In this document: one piece after another, positions 10,775 through 21,900 of the stretch
How positions within the stretch are numbered: the first letter of the stretch is position 1
Layout of the letters: each line of letters opens with the position of its first letter
Assembly: GCA_033964015.1 (NCBI GenBank)
Contig: CM066913.1
Location: forward strand, 32,501,577 to 32,565,576
Direction: 5' to 3'
Origin: Scolanthus callimorphus
Lineage: Eukaryota; Cnidaria; Anthozoa; Actiniaria; Edwardsiidae
Length of the DNA: 64,000 bases
Notes under the pieces: generated by a model
What the model saw: only the letters and a program-made list of their open reading frames with translations
Database searches by the model: none
Told to the model about the DNA's origin: nothing
Position numbers and translations under genes: made by a program

Positions 10775-13756
10775 CTAATAAATACAAGAGAGAACACAGT
10801 ATCAAAAATCCGCAATCTATACTTCTCTACCCTTAATTCTTTCGTATGAAGTTGATAACATATAGGCCAAAGACTTTATGACATCGGACTGTTTCCTCCG
10901 TACGCAACTGTGGAAAAAAGGAACTGAGGAGGAATTGAGAGGGGGTTGGGCTTCCTGTGTTTCGGGTTCAATGGACGTAAAATGAGTTGAACTCTACTGA
11001 GGTCCCTCTACCCAGTTTCAGGGGAGGGGGAGGGGGGGGGGAGGGGGCGTTATAGACCCTCTGGCAGTGACCACCCTCAGTGTCTGTGCTGATGAGCTTG
11101 GCTGCCAGTGGCGCCTTTGAGACTCAGAGCAATTCAGCTGCAAGTCTGTGGAGTCGGTCTCCAACATTTACATTTTTAGTTATATTTACGTGAAGTAGTG
11201 GGGACGAAGTTTGAGGGAGATCTCCCCTCTCACTTCTTTTCCTTTTCTCTCCTCTACTCGGAATGGAAAATTCCCCATAAAACTCCTTTCGCTTTTTTGT
11301 TGTTTTCTTTCGTTCTTCGCGAAAGAGATGCTCGGAATCCAGGCAAGACAGTTTTTATACACACGAGGTAGGAAAAAACTTGAATGCTTCAGCTACGAAA
11401 AGCTTTAGAGCTATGACTTCGCGTTCTCAGATGCGCCATGGGTAATGCAGGGGTTTCAATAGAAGGCGGCTACCGGTGGTGAACCGTCGTCTACTTCACT
11501 TCTGACCGCCGGCAACTTCACTGAATGTTTTGAAAACCCTGTCAATTAATTTGCTGCTCTCAAAACGCAAGAAAACGCCTTTTCTGCTACCGAAATTGCA
11601 TGCCCCGTACCCCTCTTAGAAGGAGCAGGCCGTACAGCCTTCCTATGGGACCCCCAAACCAAGCCGCCTACTTCCAAACCTTAGCCTGCTACTTCAAAAC
11701 TTATTGAAACCCCTGGTAATGAGGGCAAGATGGCAGAAATGATTCAGATTCGTAGGAAAAATGGAGTCTAAATCTTGCGCTTTCCACAAACCGGTCACAG
11801 GGACGCCACTTTTCCGGTTTTGCCGGGAGTCTCAAGATTTTTCACTTCGTTTCTTGCTGCTACATGATTGTTACCTGGTGGCTAAAGCTCAGTCCCCACT
11901 AGCGTCAAAAGGATCATAAGAACCATAAGCACCAGGCATTAAAGGGGCACTCGCACGCTTAATTTTTGTACAACCTGTCAACAAATAAGCCTAATTCTAA
12001 TCACGAAAATTACATATAAGTTTACCGGGAATAACCAAAATAACAGTCCAGGTTTGTTAAATGACATTTTAACTGTTAAATTAATACAAATCTATAGTGT
12101 TCTTATCTATTATCAAGAGGATGGAATTGGATTGCGATTTGAATTATTTGCTTGTCAAACAAGCGTGCAAGTGCCCCTTTAATGTTTCTTAGTGAGGACG
12201 CTTTGTCTACGACATAAGTATGATGCTAGTGGAGACCAAGATATAGAAACGTTCATGGAAACATGTGCGTGAAATGTTCCCCCAACATTGCAGCCTCGTT
12301 TGGGCCAGGGAGGAATCTTGTTGGTCAAATTTTACACACCAGTCAAAATAATGTAAATGTACTTGTAGAAACATATTTGTCAACCCTCTCCCTTACTAAA
12401 CTACTAGCAGTTTCTCCAGCCAACGTCTGTAGAATCTAGGGAATTCACTGTGTGTGCTAAGTGACAAGCAATTTTCCTTCATACAGCCCCCCCCCCCCCC
12501 CCCCCCCCCCACTCCCTCACCTACTCTACTCTTTCTGTAGCACTGACCACAACTTTCAGGAGTTTTTCTCTCAAACTACTAAACCCACTAGATGTCTGTT
12601 CCAGTCTCTCTTTACACAGCTCTGACCCTCCCCCCTGACCACTCCCTCATCTTCTCTTTCTGTAGCACTGGCCACAACTTGAGAAGTTCTTCTCTCAAAC
12701 TCATATAGATGTTTGTTCCAGTCTCCCTTTACACAGTCCTCCCCCCCCCCCCAGCCACTCCCTCACTTTCTGTATCTGTAGCACTGGCCATAACTTTAAG
12801 CAGTTTTTCCTCAGGTTACTAAACCCGCTAGAGTCTGTTCCAGTCTCTCTTTACACAGTCCTCCCCCCCCCCCCCCCCCCCAGCCACTCCCTCATGTTCT
12901 GTATCTGTAGCACTGGCCATAACTTTAAGCAGTTTTTGCCTCAGGTTACTAAACCCACTAGAGTCTGTTCCAGTCTCCTGTTATACACCCCAGACACTCC
13001 CCCTCAGCCACTTCTTTATGTTTTGTATCTGTAGCACTGGCCACAACCTTGAGAATGTTTTTTTTCTCAGACTACTAAACCAATTAGATATTTGTTCCCA
13101 TCTCCATTTTACATCCCTGTCCCTCCCCCCTGGCCACTCCCTCACAATTCTGTATCTGTATCACTGGCAACAAACCTTAGGGAGTTTTTTTTTCTCAGAC
13201 TACTAAAACCAATTAGTATAAACCAACTAATGGTCTATTACAAATCCTGCATTCTGATTGGCTGAGCTACTAATGGTCTATTAGTGATAGACCGTGCCTG
13301 GCAAAACCACCACCTTTCTTTGCAACATAAAATAATGGCATTCATTGCCAAAACCAACCAACTAGTTGGTTTATACTAAAACAATTAGACCTCTCGTCCT
13401 CATGTGCTATGATATCAATAGACCATTCGGCCTTCGGCCTCATGGTCTATTCATCATAGCACATTCGGCCTTGAGGTCTAATTGTTAAATAGAAGTCTGT
13501 TCAGACTACCTACTACACAACCTTGCCCCCCCCCCTCCCCCCTGGCAACTCCCTCACCTTCTGTATCTGTAGCACTGGCCACAACCTTGAGAAGCTTTTC
13601 TCTCAGGCTACTAAACCCACTGGATGTCTGTTCCAGTCTTCCTTTACACAGCCCTGTCCCAAGAGAGAGGATGCACTGGAAGGGTGTGGTTGGCCAGAGT
13701 AACCTGGCCTCATGCACGGCAACTGCACAGGGATTATTGGTCAGTAATCCACCATC
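10656..13756 (-). CDS. PNPLA8: PNPLA8-like calcium-independent phospholipase, C-terminal segment (two exons)
   Basis: Patatin-family phospholipase (iPLA2-gamma type; hydrolyses membrane phospholipids, mitochondrial or peroxisomal in vertebrates). Exon 13756-13558 encodes the catalytic Asp motif DGGLLTNNP, then EARLLWPTTPFQCILSLGTG and ATDTE. Exon 10774-10656 encodes VLNDLLPPSSYYRFNPNLSE and a Cys/Leu-rich helix. The exons join through a split Ala codon (phase 1). Both have good acceptors and donors, and the residue pattern follows PNPLA8 closely. I cannot find the GXSXG serine exon upstream before the PDZRN 3' end at 17.66 kb, or the last ~40-residue exon downstream. This may be a segmental fragment, or a gene with very divergent or missing outer exons. 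Confidence 0.72.
11443..11717. mobile_element. TIR element CAGGGGTTTCAATA, about 275 bp
   Basis: Ends caggggtttcaata and tattgaaacccctg are perfect inverted repeats flanked by gtaatg on both sides; secondary matches aggcggctac/tagcctgctac lie inside. Confidence 0.75.
11890..12237. mobile_element. Outer MITE carrying a nested TTAA element
   Basis: Ends agtccccactagcgtcaaaa and tatgatgctagtggagacc are inverted; the sequence is interrupted by the element at 11939-12182. Confidence 0.65.
11939..12182. mobile_element. TTAA-flanked MITE, copy 1
   Basis: TTAA at both ends with termini aggggcactcgcacgctt and aagcgtgcaagtgcccct; TTAA duplication is typical of piggyBac-type transposition. Confidence 0.8.
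12487..13210 (-). repeat. Degenerate tandem array of PNPLA8 exon-tail units
   Basis: Six units of about 120-130 bp each repeat the 3' half of exon 13756-13558, its splice-donor region and a C-rich (G-rich on the coding strand) intron start. The shared core on the plus strand is ctgtagcactggccacaac, near 12536, 12663, 12779, 12906, 13031 and 13157; the intact exon carries it near 13570. Units differ by indels and substitutions. A GTGAGG donor core remains in the units nearest 12,510, 12,750 and 13,140 and is damaged in others. Confidence 0.8.
13214..13380. mobile_element. MITE with TTAGTATAAACCAACTA ends
   Basis: Ends ttagtataaaccaacta and tagttggtttatactaa are exact inverted repeats. It interrupts the PNPLA8 exon-tail array. 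Confidence 0.8.
13385..13486. mobile_element. Short palindromic element
   Basis: aattagacctctcgtcctca and tgaggtctaatt-type arms with inner tagaccattcggcc/ggcctcatggtcta; about 100 bp, adjacent to the previous MITE. Confidence 0.65.
13558..13756 (-). CDS. PNPLA8: PNPLA8-like exon with catalytic Asp (DGG)
   Basis: On the minus strand the acceptor tattttcccag precedes 13756 and the donor gaag|gtgagg follows 13558. It has 66 full codons starting DGGLLTNNPCAVAV and ending SATDTE plus one base. The Asp of DGG is the second member of the patatin Ser/Asp dyad. The last ~95 bases and the donor are the intact form of the degenerate unit repeated at 12487-13210. Confidence 0.8.
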
Positions 13757-16700
13757 CTGGGAAAATACATGGTAAACATACAATGAGGTCAAGGCACAGA
13801 ATATAAGGTGTGGTACAACACTGAACCTCGCCTTCTTTCAATAAAGCCAATCATATTGCTGAGATTGACTGATCAATCAATAGGGGTTTTGCACATAACC
13901 AACACAAACTTTTCTTAAAATTCAACATTCTTAAAAGCCTATATTTGACATGTATGTCAGTGTATAGAAACATACATATATTTTTTTACCATCACAATTG
14001 GAGTGATTTTATGATCATTATCAATACAAATGGGACAATCTGTATGATTTTTTGGCAAAATGTCTTTTTGCAGTGAAATAATCACATTTACTATATACTG
14101 ACCAGATATCTGTGTTAAAGTGGTGAATAAAAATTGTATCAAGTGACATCACTTCATTGCAAGAATAAAATTCAATTTTTTTATATTTTTGTGCTATTTT
14201 ATCATCAGCTATTTTTATTTTATCTATTTTTTATGGCCGCCGCTTTGGTGTTTATCGTACCCAGGACAACGCAGCCATGTTAAAGAAAACGCTCGGGATA
14301 CCTGTGGAGGAGTCTTTTTCAGGAAATAACTTCATTATTCGCTTTCGGGTGAGGCGTAGCCAGGAGTTTTGATAGGAGGGGGTCCAAAGGGCCTTTCGTA
14401 AGAAATTTTCTCCTATATTTTAAATGTCGTCCTATACATTTACTGTATTTTTGGCTTCTACTTGAAATCGAGGCTAATCATGTTTGAGCCCGCACGTCCT
14501 CAGCACGTGTTCATTTACATTTCGCCGTACTCAGTCTTCTGTTTACTGGGAAAGAAATGAATTACTGGAATAGAATGACATTAAGCCTGAAATACCGGAA
14601 AGAATGAACTTCATCGTGCTTATTGGACTTGGGTGCTTGGATTAGGTTTTACAGGCGCGAGAATCTACGCGAGCGGCCGGAGAGAAGAAACATTCCTCGA
14701 AAGGTTGGTTATGCTAAAATTGAAAGATTTCTACAATCACTTTGTTTCATCACCATGCAATAGACTTTAAAACGCTTGTCTGCTGCTCTTTGTTGGTGTC
14801 GTTGGCTCAGGGAACTTCCCATTTTTACAGTGTGGAAGAAAGCGGGCAATGCTGAGCTCCCATATCTTTTGGTCGAGAATGATCGTCGGAAATTTTCAGT
14901 TTCACCCCTAAAAGATAAGAAAAAGGGGGTGGCTCAAATAATTTTCTACCCTAAAAGACACCCATCCAGTAATTTCCATAGAGTAAAATGCTGCCTTCGA
15001 TGTTGTCTAATTTATCGTCTGTCTTGTCAGCAAGTAACTTAAGTACTCTCTCTCTATCTTGAAGGTTTGCCGCTGTGTTAGAGCCCTTAAAAGTTACAAA
15101 TCTCCCTAAAAGAGACCAAAACCCTGCCTCGTCCCTAGGCATCTCTATTTGGTAGAAACAGAGAGAAAAGCCTCTTCTGAGTGTTCTGGTAGCGAGCGCG
15201 CAATGCATCTTGGCCCGTTTCGTTTTCACAATGCATCATGGGAAGGCTTTTCGCGCTAGCTCGCTCCCAGTCACTCTCGCCTCGAAAATCACTAGAACGC
15301 GCCTAGGTACGAGGCAGGACCAAAACCCGTGAATTTTTAACCCCTAAAGATACAACGATCATCCCCTATTGTAACATATGGGGTGCCTGTAGAGCGGTTT
15401 TCACATGACTGTCGTGAAAGTAAACGCAATTGTGCAATTACTAGCCAATCAGAAACAAGAGTAATTACAACTTACTGCTGAATGGTTTCCTGCCCAGCCA
15501 ATCAGGAGCCGAACCAATTGGCTAGTAATTCCTTGCTTGTAATTAGTTCGCAATTTGATTGGTTGATAGAAATAAGCAGCCAATGAGAAAGCAAACCAAT
15601 TGCAAACACGATGGTCATCTGAAATCCGCTCTATTGGATGCAATTTCAAGCTCCTATTCAAGGGCCTGCATACAAGCGAATGTGATGTTTTCTGTCCGGT
15701 GTCTCCTGGTTTTGCTGTTTTCTAATAAATAACATAATATATTATTTCCCTCCCAGACCTTTTTATTTGTAATAGCAGACTTATGATTTTGCTGTTTTGT
15801 GAAATTCCGCATCTGTTATTTGGGGTGTGGCAGGGATAATTTTTTTTTAAACTAAACAATGCAGTGATCTATACATAACTTTGCATTTATTGTACAATTC
15901 CAATATTGTAATTACATGGAAATATTTTCCATTGACGAATTTGCTATAACACAAAAATAAATCTACATCTCTTTTAATATAGAACTCTGACATAATAAAT
16001 TAACTTAATTTGTTAAGGGAAAAATAATGATAATAGGAATTTTGCATTTAAATTTATATTGCATTGCTATAGTACATAAGAAAGCATGATGAGTGGCTAA
16101 ACCCAGACAGAATAGGCAACTGGAAGTTAATGTTTAAGGAAGTCCTATTTTAGAAATATTAATTATACAGAGAACATTTAGCACAAAAAGCACCAAATTG
16201 AGTGGATACCCATGGAGGACTCCCCTATTTTTGGGGTGGGGTTGCTCGTCAGGAACTTTCAGTTTTACCCTTAAGAGATGCCAAAAAGGGCGCGGCTTAG
16301 TTGATTTTGAACCCTAAAAGGTACCAACAAGTGTGATATTGATAAAACCATTGTTGTTCGATTTGGACCCCTGCGAGGTACCTATCTAGAAAAAAATTGC
16401 AAGTTTTCGAATTTTACCCCGGAAAAGGTATCAGAGGCCTGATTTTAAACCCTAAAAGGTGCAATGAGCAACCCCACTCCAAAAATAGGGGTGTCCCCCT
16501 GGTGTGAATAGCAGAACAGAGTTTGGAACATGAAGTTCATTAGTGACATTGTTTGGCAAAGAGGGAGTTTGGGGTGATTTTTCTAAAGTCCCCCTCACCC
16601 AGCACTTGTTATCCATGAGCAGTAAAATGTTTGGGTTGGGAGGTAGTTGCTTCAAGCTTCTCTCTGATTGGACAATAAAACAATACCCAACAACTCAACA

Positions 16701-17662
16701 TAAATAACAAGGATAATAGAGACAAATCCTTTCCATTGTCAAATATAGAGGCAAAGGCAACTACGTCCAGACTGAAAAGATTCACCACCATTCCCCACAA
16801 ATGCCAAATTTTCGTTTGAATTTTGTAACATCTTGTCTGTGATGACATTCTTGCAACATTTTCCATACATGTGAAACATACAAGCAAAAGGCGTTTGACT
16901 TGGAAACACACTTCACTTTGTGCCAGAATCCTCAAAGATAAATTTGTTTATTTTGTGTGATCTTGTTTTATTTGTGTCACTCTCTGTGGTTTACTGGAGC
17001 TCAAAGAACACCCTGCAAAATGTGTGGTCCACTGAAATTTCAGTGGAACATCAAGTAATGTATAAAAATAATTGAGGTTTGTGGGTGTGGTGGTGAGGTG
17101 AATTTTTCAGCAAATTCCTCAGGTTGGTGATTTTTTGTATCAACAACCTTGGGTATTTCTACCCAAAAGCTATTCAAGGTATCCCTCCTAAGCATAAACT
17201 GGGCTTGCTGTGCTCCAATGAATTTTTAGGGGGTAGGGGCAGGGGAAGTGCACTGTCCCTGTCTCCACGCACATCTCCCCTATCCAATTCACTAATCCAC
17301 AGCAAGCCCAACAAGCAAAGCAAGTAGCAAAATATACACACAGATGCTTTAAGAGGACACTAGACACACATGCTTGAAAAGGCTAATAGACTAGGGTATT
17401 TTGTGACTTGGTTTGAAAAACTGCTGCAGTGGTGTAGAAAGAATTCAGTAATAGATTCAAATAAGGGACTATGCCACAGTGAAAAGTATGTGACAGCAGA
17501 TTCAAGTTTAGGCATCATGTTTTGTGCGCCAGGCAAAGTATATCGAGGTTAGCAATCTGGCCATTTTGTGGCAGTTGCTTAGAAATAGTCTTATATAATT
17601 CCTATGCAATATTAGATTGATTAGCAGTATAATTGGCCTAATATATAAACTAATATATACCC
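13757..17662. other. Region upstream of the PNPLA8 exons
   Basis: Contains the 242-bp MITE copy B and two degenerate copies (about 14840-15370 and 16210-16500) of a repeat with cccctaaaaggtacc-like strings, also seen at 46830-47120. I see no exon with the patatin serine motif GXSXG on the minus strand. Confidence 0.45.
15391..15632. mobile_element. 242-bp MITE, copy B (inverted relative to A)
   Basis: Same element as 9826-10067 read on the other strand, with high identity over the full length. Confidence 0.85.
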
Positions 17663-18979
17663 CTATACTGTTGTTACATGGACTGGACCACTCTGGGACC
17701 CATCTGGGTTCCTTTGCACTAACAATTCCTGCACAGTAACAAAATCGTCGAAATTCCTCTCTCGTTTCTTGTACAATTTCCTGTGGCTCATCTCAACTAT
17801 AATGTCTCTTCGATTCACACCACTCTCAGAACCACTACCTGTGTGCGGACTCTCAGAGCCCTTCTGGGTCAGTTTTTGTGTCTTCTTTTTCCTTGCCTCG
17901 CGCACTTTCTCTAGTTGTTTTCGTCTCGCATCACGTGGCCAGTAACGGCCTAAGTAAACAGACTGAGTCTCGTCCTCTGTTGTCAATCCTCGGCGCTCGT
18001 CAGTGATCGCCTGCGCGCGGTCCCGTAATAGTTTATTTCGCGCCATGCGAGCCGAGCTCGTCGACTGCCGGCGCACGAATATATGTTTACCGTCTTTTGT
18101 CATGCGCACTCGCCATTCAGTGTTCTGTTGAGTATCACTTCCTTCCTCTTTAGAGTTCTTACGCCTTCCGGAGTCACCTTTAGTACTTTCGGTGTCTATG
18201 CCGAACAAATTAATATGTTGAATTGAGTCTTTATTGCACGCGCGCATGTAGGACGCTCGTATACTCCGGTCAACGCAACCCAAACGGCGACTGCGACGGT
18301 TGTCACTGTTTCTACTTTTATCGCGATCACGGTCACGGTCACGTTCTTTATCGCGATCGCGGTCTTTATCACGATCGCGGTCTTTATCACGGTCGCGGTC
18401 TTTATCGCGATCACGGTCTTTATCGCGATCTCTTCCACGGTCACGATCGCGGTCACGATCTCTATCACGATCCCGGTCGCGATCTCGATCGCGTTCTCCG
18501 CGACTTTCGTCATCTCGTCGTTTGCGATCAGAGCGATGCTTTTTCGGCGAACCATTAGAACGTCCATGTTTGTCACCATTTCGCTCAGGCGACCGAATCC
18601 CCGACTCCTTCCCCCCACGGGAACTACTGCTCTCTTTACTTGAACACCCGTTCTCACTCCCCCTGGAGTGAGATTTGCTCTCTTTCTTGGGGGACTCCTG
18701 AGGGGAAGACCTGTGCTCTTTGCTTGTTCCCTTGTCCTTAGCTTGTCTTATATCCTCGGGAACATCCTGCTCCGAACTCTCCTCATTTTTCGTACTCTCA
18801 TCCGTTCGCCCGACTCCACTATCCTTCTCACATTTATCTCCGCTGGTTTTCTCGCTATTAACCGTTTCCGCTCCGTCCTCGTCTTCCTCTTTTATTGCTG
18901 TAATTTGGAAACCGCTCAAGTTATTGTCGTTGTATTCCCATGTGCCATCTCCTTCGCTGCCCAGCAGCGTGGCTTGAAC
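17663..18979 (-). CDS. PDZRN3: PDZRN exon 8: C-terminal region and VTTV
   Basis: The acceptor tttcgtcag precedes 18979; 438 codons plus TAG at 17665-17663. It carries EKDSGVGRTDES, a long Ser/Arg/Asp-rich insert, the conserved basic C-terminal block and a type I PDZ ligand VTTV. The reverse frame also lacks stops here because of the repeat, but that is a shadow. Confidence 0.95.
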   Translation of the reverse strand, partial: VQATLLGSEGDGTWEYNDNNLSGFQITAIKEEDEDGAETVNSEKTSGDKCEKDSGVGRTDESTKNEESSEQDVPEDIRQAKDKGTSKEHRSSPQESPKKESKSHSRGSENGCSSKESSSSRGGKESGIRSPERNGDKHGRSNGSPKKHRSDRKRRDDESRGERDRDRDRDRDRDRDRDRDRGRDRDKDRDRDKDRDRDKDRDRDKDRDRDKERDRDRDRDKSRNSDNRRSRRLGCVDRSIRASYMRACNKDSIQHINLFGIDTESTKGDSGRRKNSKEEGSDTQQNTEWRVRMTKDGKHIFVRRQSTSSARMARNKLLRDRAQAITDERRGLTTEDETQSVYLGRYWPRDARRKQLEKVREARKKKTQKLTQKGSESPHTGSGSESGVNRRDIIVEMSHRKLYKKRERNFDDFVTVQELLVQRNPDGSQSGPVHVTTV

Positions 18980-21900
18980 CTGACGAAATACAGAACAAAG
19001 AAACGTGTTAGGCCAGCACGAAGAACCAGCCATAGCGTTGCCACATATTCCTGGTCCACAAAAACATACAATTTGTGGCCGAGAATGGCAAAAAACATAA
19101 TTAGCCGACAAGTGATTACTAATTCATTTCATATTAGAAATCTAACAGCTGAATACGGATAAACATGATCGATATGCATTGGAAATGTTTGGCGAATTAC
19201 TAGACTAGAGATCTGTGATCAGATAAAAGGGAGACAAGGATGGCATGCGAAATAGAATACTTCGTGTTTAATGTGGTTTACCGATGACAATAGGAGGAAA
19301 TTCCAGAATGGTTCAATTGTTATAAAAAAGCCAACACAGAACAAGAGTAACGGAATGTTTCCCTCAAATTATGGAAGACTAAAACCACTGAAAAAGATGT
19401 TTATATTGCCGATCTCTAAACCGCGGTGGGATATAATTGCTAATTGTTTCTTAACAGGGTCGAACGAGCGAAATAATTACTAGGTCTGGCTATGTGACAA
19501 ATATTTTTTGCCTGAAATATCAGCATAGCAATGTAAATAAAGCCATTTCCCTGAAAAAGCAAAGCAAAGAACTTCACACTACAAGCAAGCGGTTAAAACA
19601 GAGGATTTAGAGTCTTTTCAAAGACTTGACTTATCAATGCCAGCTCGTTCAAGCATGACTTTTCTGGTCAGGTCGCTCCGTTTTAGTTGGTTCTTTTTTA
19701 CGTGTAATTTTATTTCAATCACTTCCAATTAGAGGGACTTTTATACTAAAAGGTTTCATAAAAGCCTTGACAGAAAGGTTAACAACTGGCTTTTACGGCT
19801 ATTTCAAAAAGGTTGTCGATGAGTGCTGCAAATGTCGCGCCCTTTGACCGTCGTGCTTTATGGGTAGCTGCAAATGTTTATAGTTTCCTCAAACAGTAAT
19901 TTGTGAGGTTTCGTTGACATTCTTTGAGGTTTAAGCATTGTACAATTGAGTGCATTTGTCTAGCTAATAGAATAAACTGTTTGATTTTGAGCTCGTTTTT
20001 TCTTTCAAGGATGTTTTACACCTATATCGTAAAAGTTTGCACCGCCACAACTGTCTGTTACGGTATGGCCCATGATGCGTCATTGGAGAAAAGAGGGAAC
20101 AATCAGAATCATATGGACAATGGTTTTAGGATAAATAGCCACACTTATTACTCTGTTTATGCCAAATGATTTTCTACAATTCATCTCTCGCAAAAATTAT
20201 TGTACAGGGTTAAGGCGAGAATTTTGTTGTTCTTAGTTTCCCCGCGCCGTGGTTTCATATTTCACAGTTATTGTTATGAAATAATTTGTCTGGCCCTAGA
20301 TAAGATGACCTCCCACCCTATTAGTGGGCTAAACCCAAATTTATGTTATCAATCTTCTGGAACGAAGAAGATCCAACAAGAGTGAGAATTTTGATACCTC
20401 AAACCCCACAGCCGGCAAAAACTTTTGTAGAACAACAATAATGTTGCCAACACTGACCTCGCAATCAATCTTATATCGGATTCAGTGGAGGATCCAGGAA
20501 AGGTTTGTGGGTACGGACTCACCCCTTTGCAATACATAAATGGTTTAAAACGGCAAAATGTAGTCCTAAAGATTAAGTCAGCCCTAATAGGTAGCCCTAT
20601 TGAGAAATCTGGCTTTTCAAACCAGAAAACGTGGATACGCCACTGGGATTGGCTGATTGCATTTTTAAACCGCACCGGGGGGGTTGAGGACCTCCCTTAA
20701 AAAGACCCCCTCCCCTGGAATTTCCACTCGTGAAACAGACCCTCTCCCCTGGAATTTCCACCCTCATAAAGGAGCCCCGCCCCTGGAATTTCCATTTTTT
20801 CTGGCAAAATACCTCTGGAAAATCTATCTTTGGATAAAATGCCACTGGAAAATCACCTTTTTTAACTCCTCCCCCTTGGAATTTCCAGTCTCCAGACACA
20901 CCCCCTCCCGTGGAATTTCCAGAGTCCAATATAACCCCCTGGAATATTTTTCATAGGTCCTCGGCCCCCCGGTGCGGTTTAAAAATGCAATCAGCCATTG
21001 TCACTGTGGTTGACTCGCTGAACACTACAAGAGGGCTAATAAGAGTTGCTTACAAACTGCTTTTCGTTTGTTTGTTTCTGGTAAAAAATTGCGGGAGGTT
21101 TTCCTCTTGCTCCGGCGTTTTTGGACGTGTTTTTCTTCACAGTAATTTTGATAGATAATATTTCTTTGCCACGCACTTAAGGTACCACGCTTAAAAACAC
21201 TACAAAACGAGAACCCCACAACAGACTTTATGAAAAAGCAAAAAGAAAACACATCGGCATTCGTCCATCCACATCCGCCATCCACCATCAGTACTCGGCA
21301 TGTGGCAACCGCCATCCAAATATATGTTCTACAAACACACCATGTGTCTCTGCAGCTAATCCCAGCCATCCCATTCAAATCAACTATTTGTGGCGATAAA
21401 ACTCTGATCAAAGCAACACCCGCACCGATCGCTGCAGCACAGCATCGCGTCCTCCAATGATTATTATGTCTCGCCAAGCTTGCCTTTTAATTTTATTTCC
21501 TTTCCCTCAGTGAAAAAGTAACAAAAACTCGAATGTTTAGTCGCAGTATATATGGTGCATTAGTGGTATTATAAATATTGTCGCGATTTGAGAGCCGATC
21601 AGCATGGAGAAAGCCCTGGGCGTCAATACTTTTCTCAACAATATAAACAATATCGTAAAAGTCCCTAAAAACGAAGTTGAAAATCTCCAGGACATGGAAC
21701 GCGTGCGGTGCTGGCCTAAGAAACGTGCGGCGAACTTTAAAATTAGCCTGACTGGGGTACGCTCAACAATTTACAGTTTCCCGCCCTTGGGTGCGCGCGT
21801 GTCCACCACAGGAAGCCCGCCACGAAGCAACAAGGACGGGTAGCATGCAACAAACGTGGATTAGTCATATTCCCAGTAACAACGCGCGGTAGAGGGATTG

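Noticed and set aside
11060..11160. Minus-strand text ending LAAKLISTDTE, resembling the end of the PNPLA8 exon
   Set aside because: Only four or five residues match and a stop lies just upstream; too weak to call a decayed copy.
18223..18671. Plus-strand frames of 111 and 123 codons rich in Arg/Ser or His/Gly
   Set aside because: Antisense shadows of the PDZRN Arg/Asp repeat, which lacks stops on both strands.
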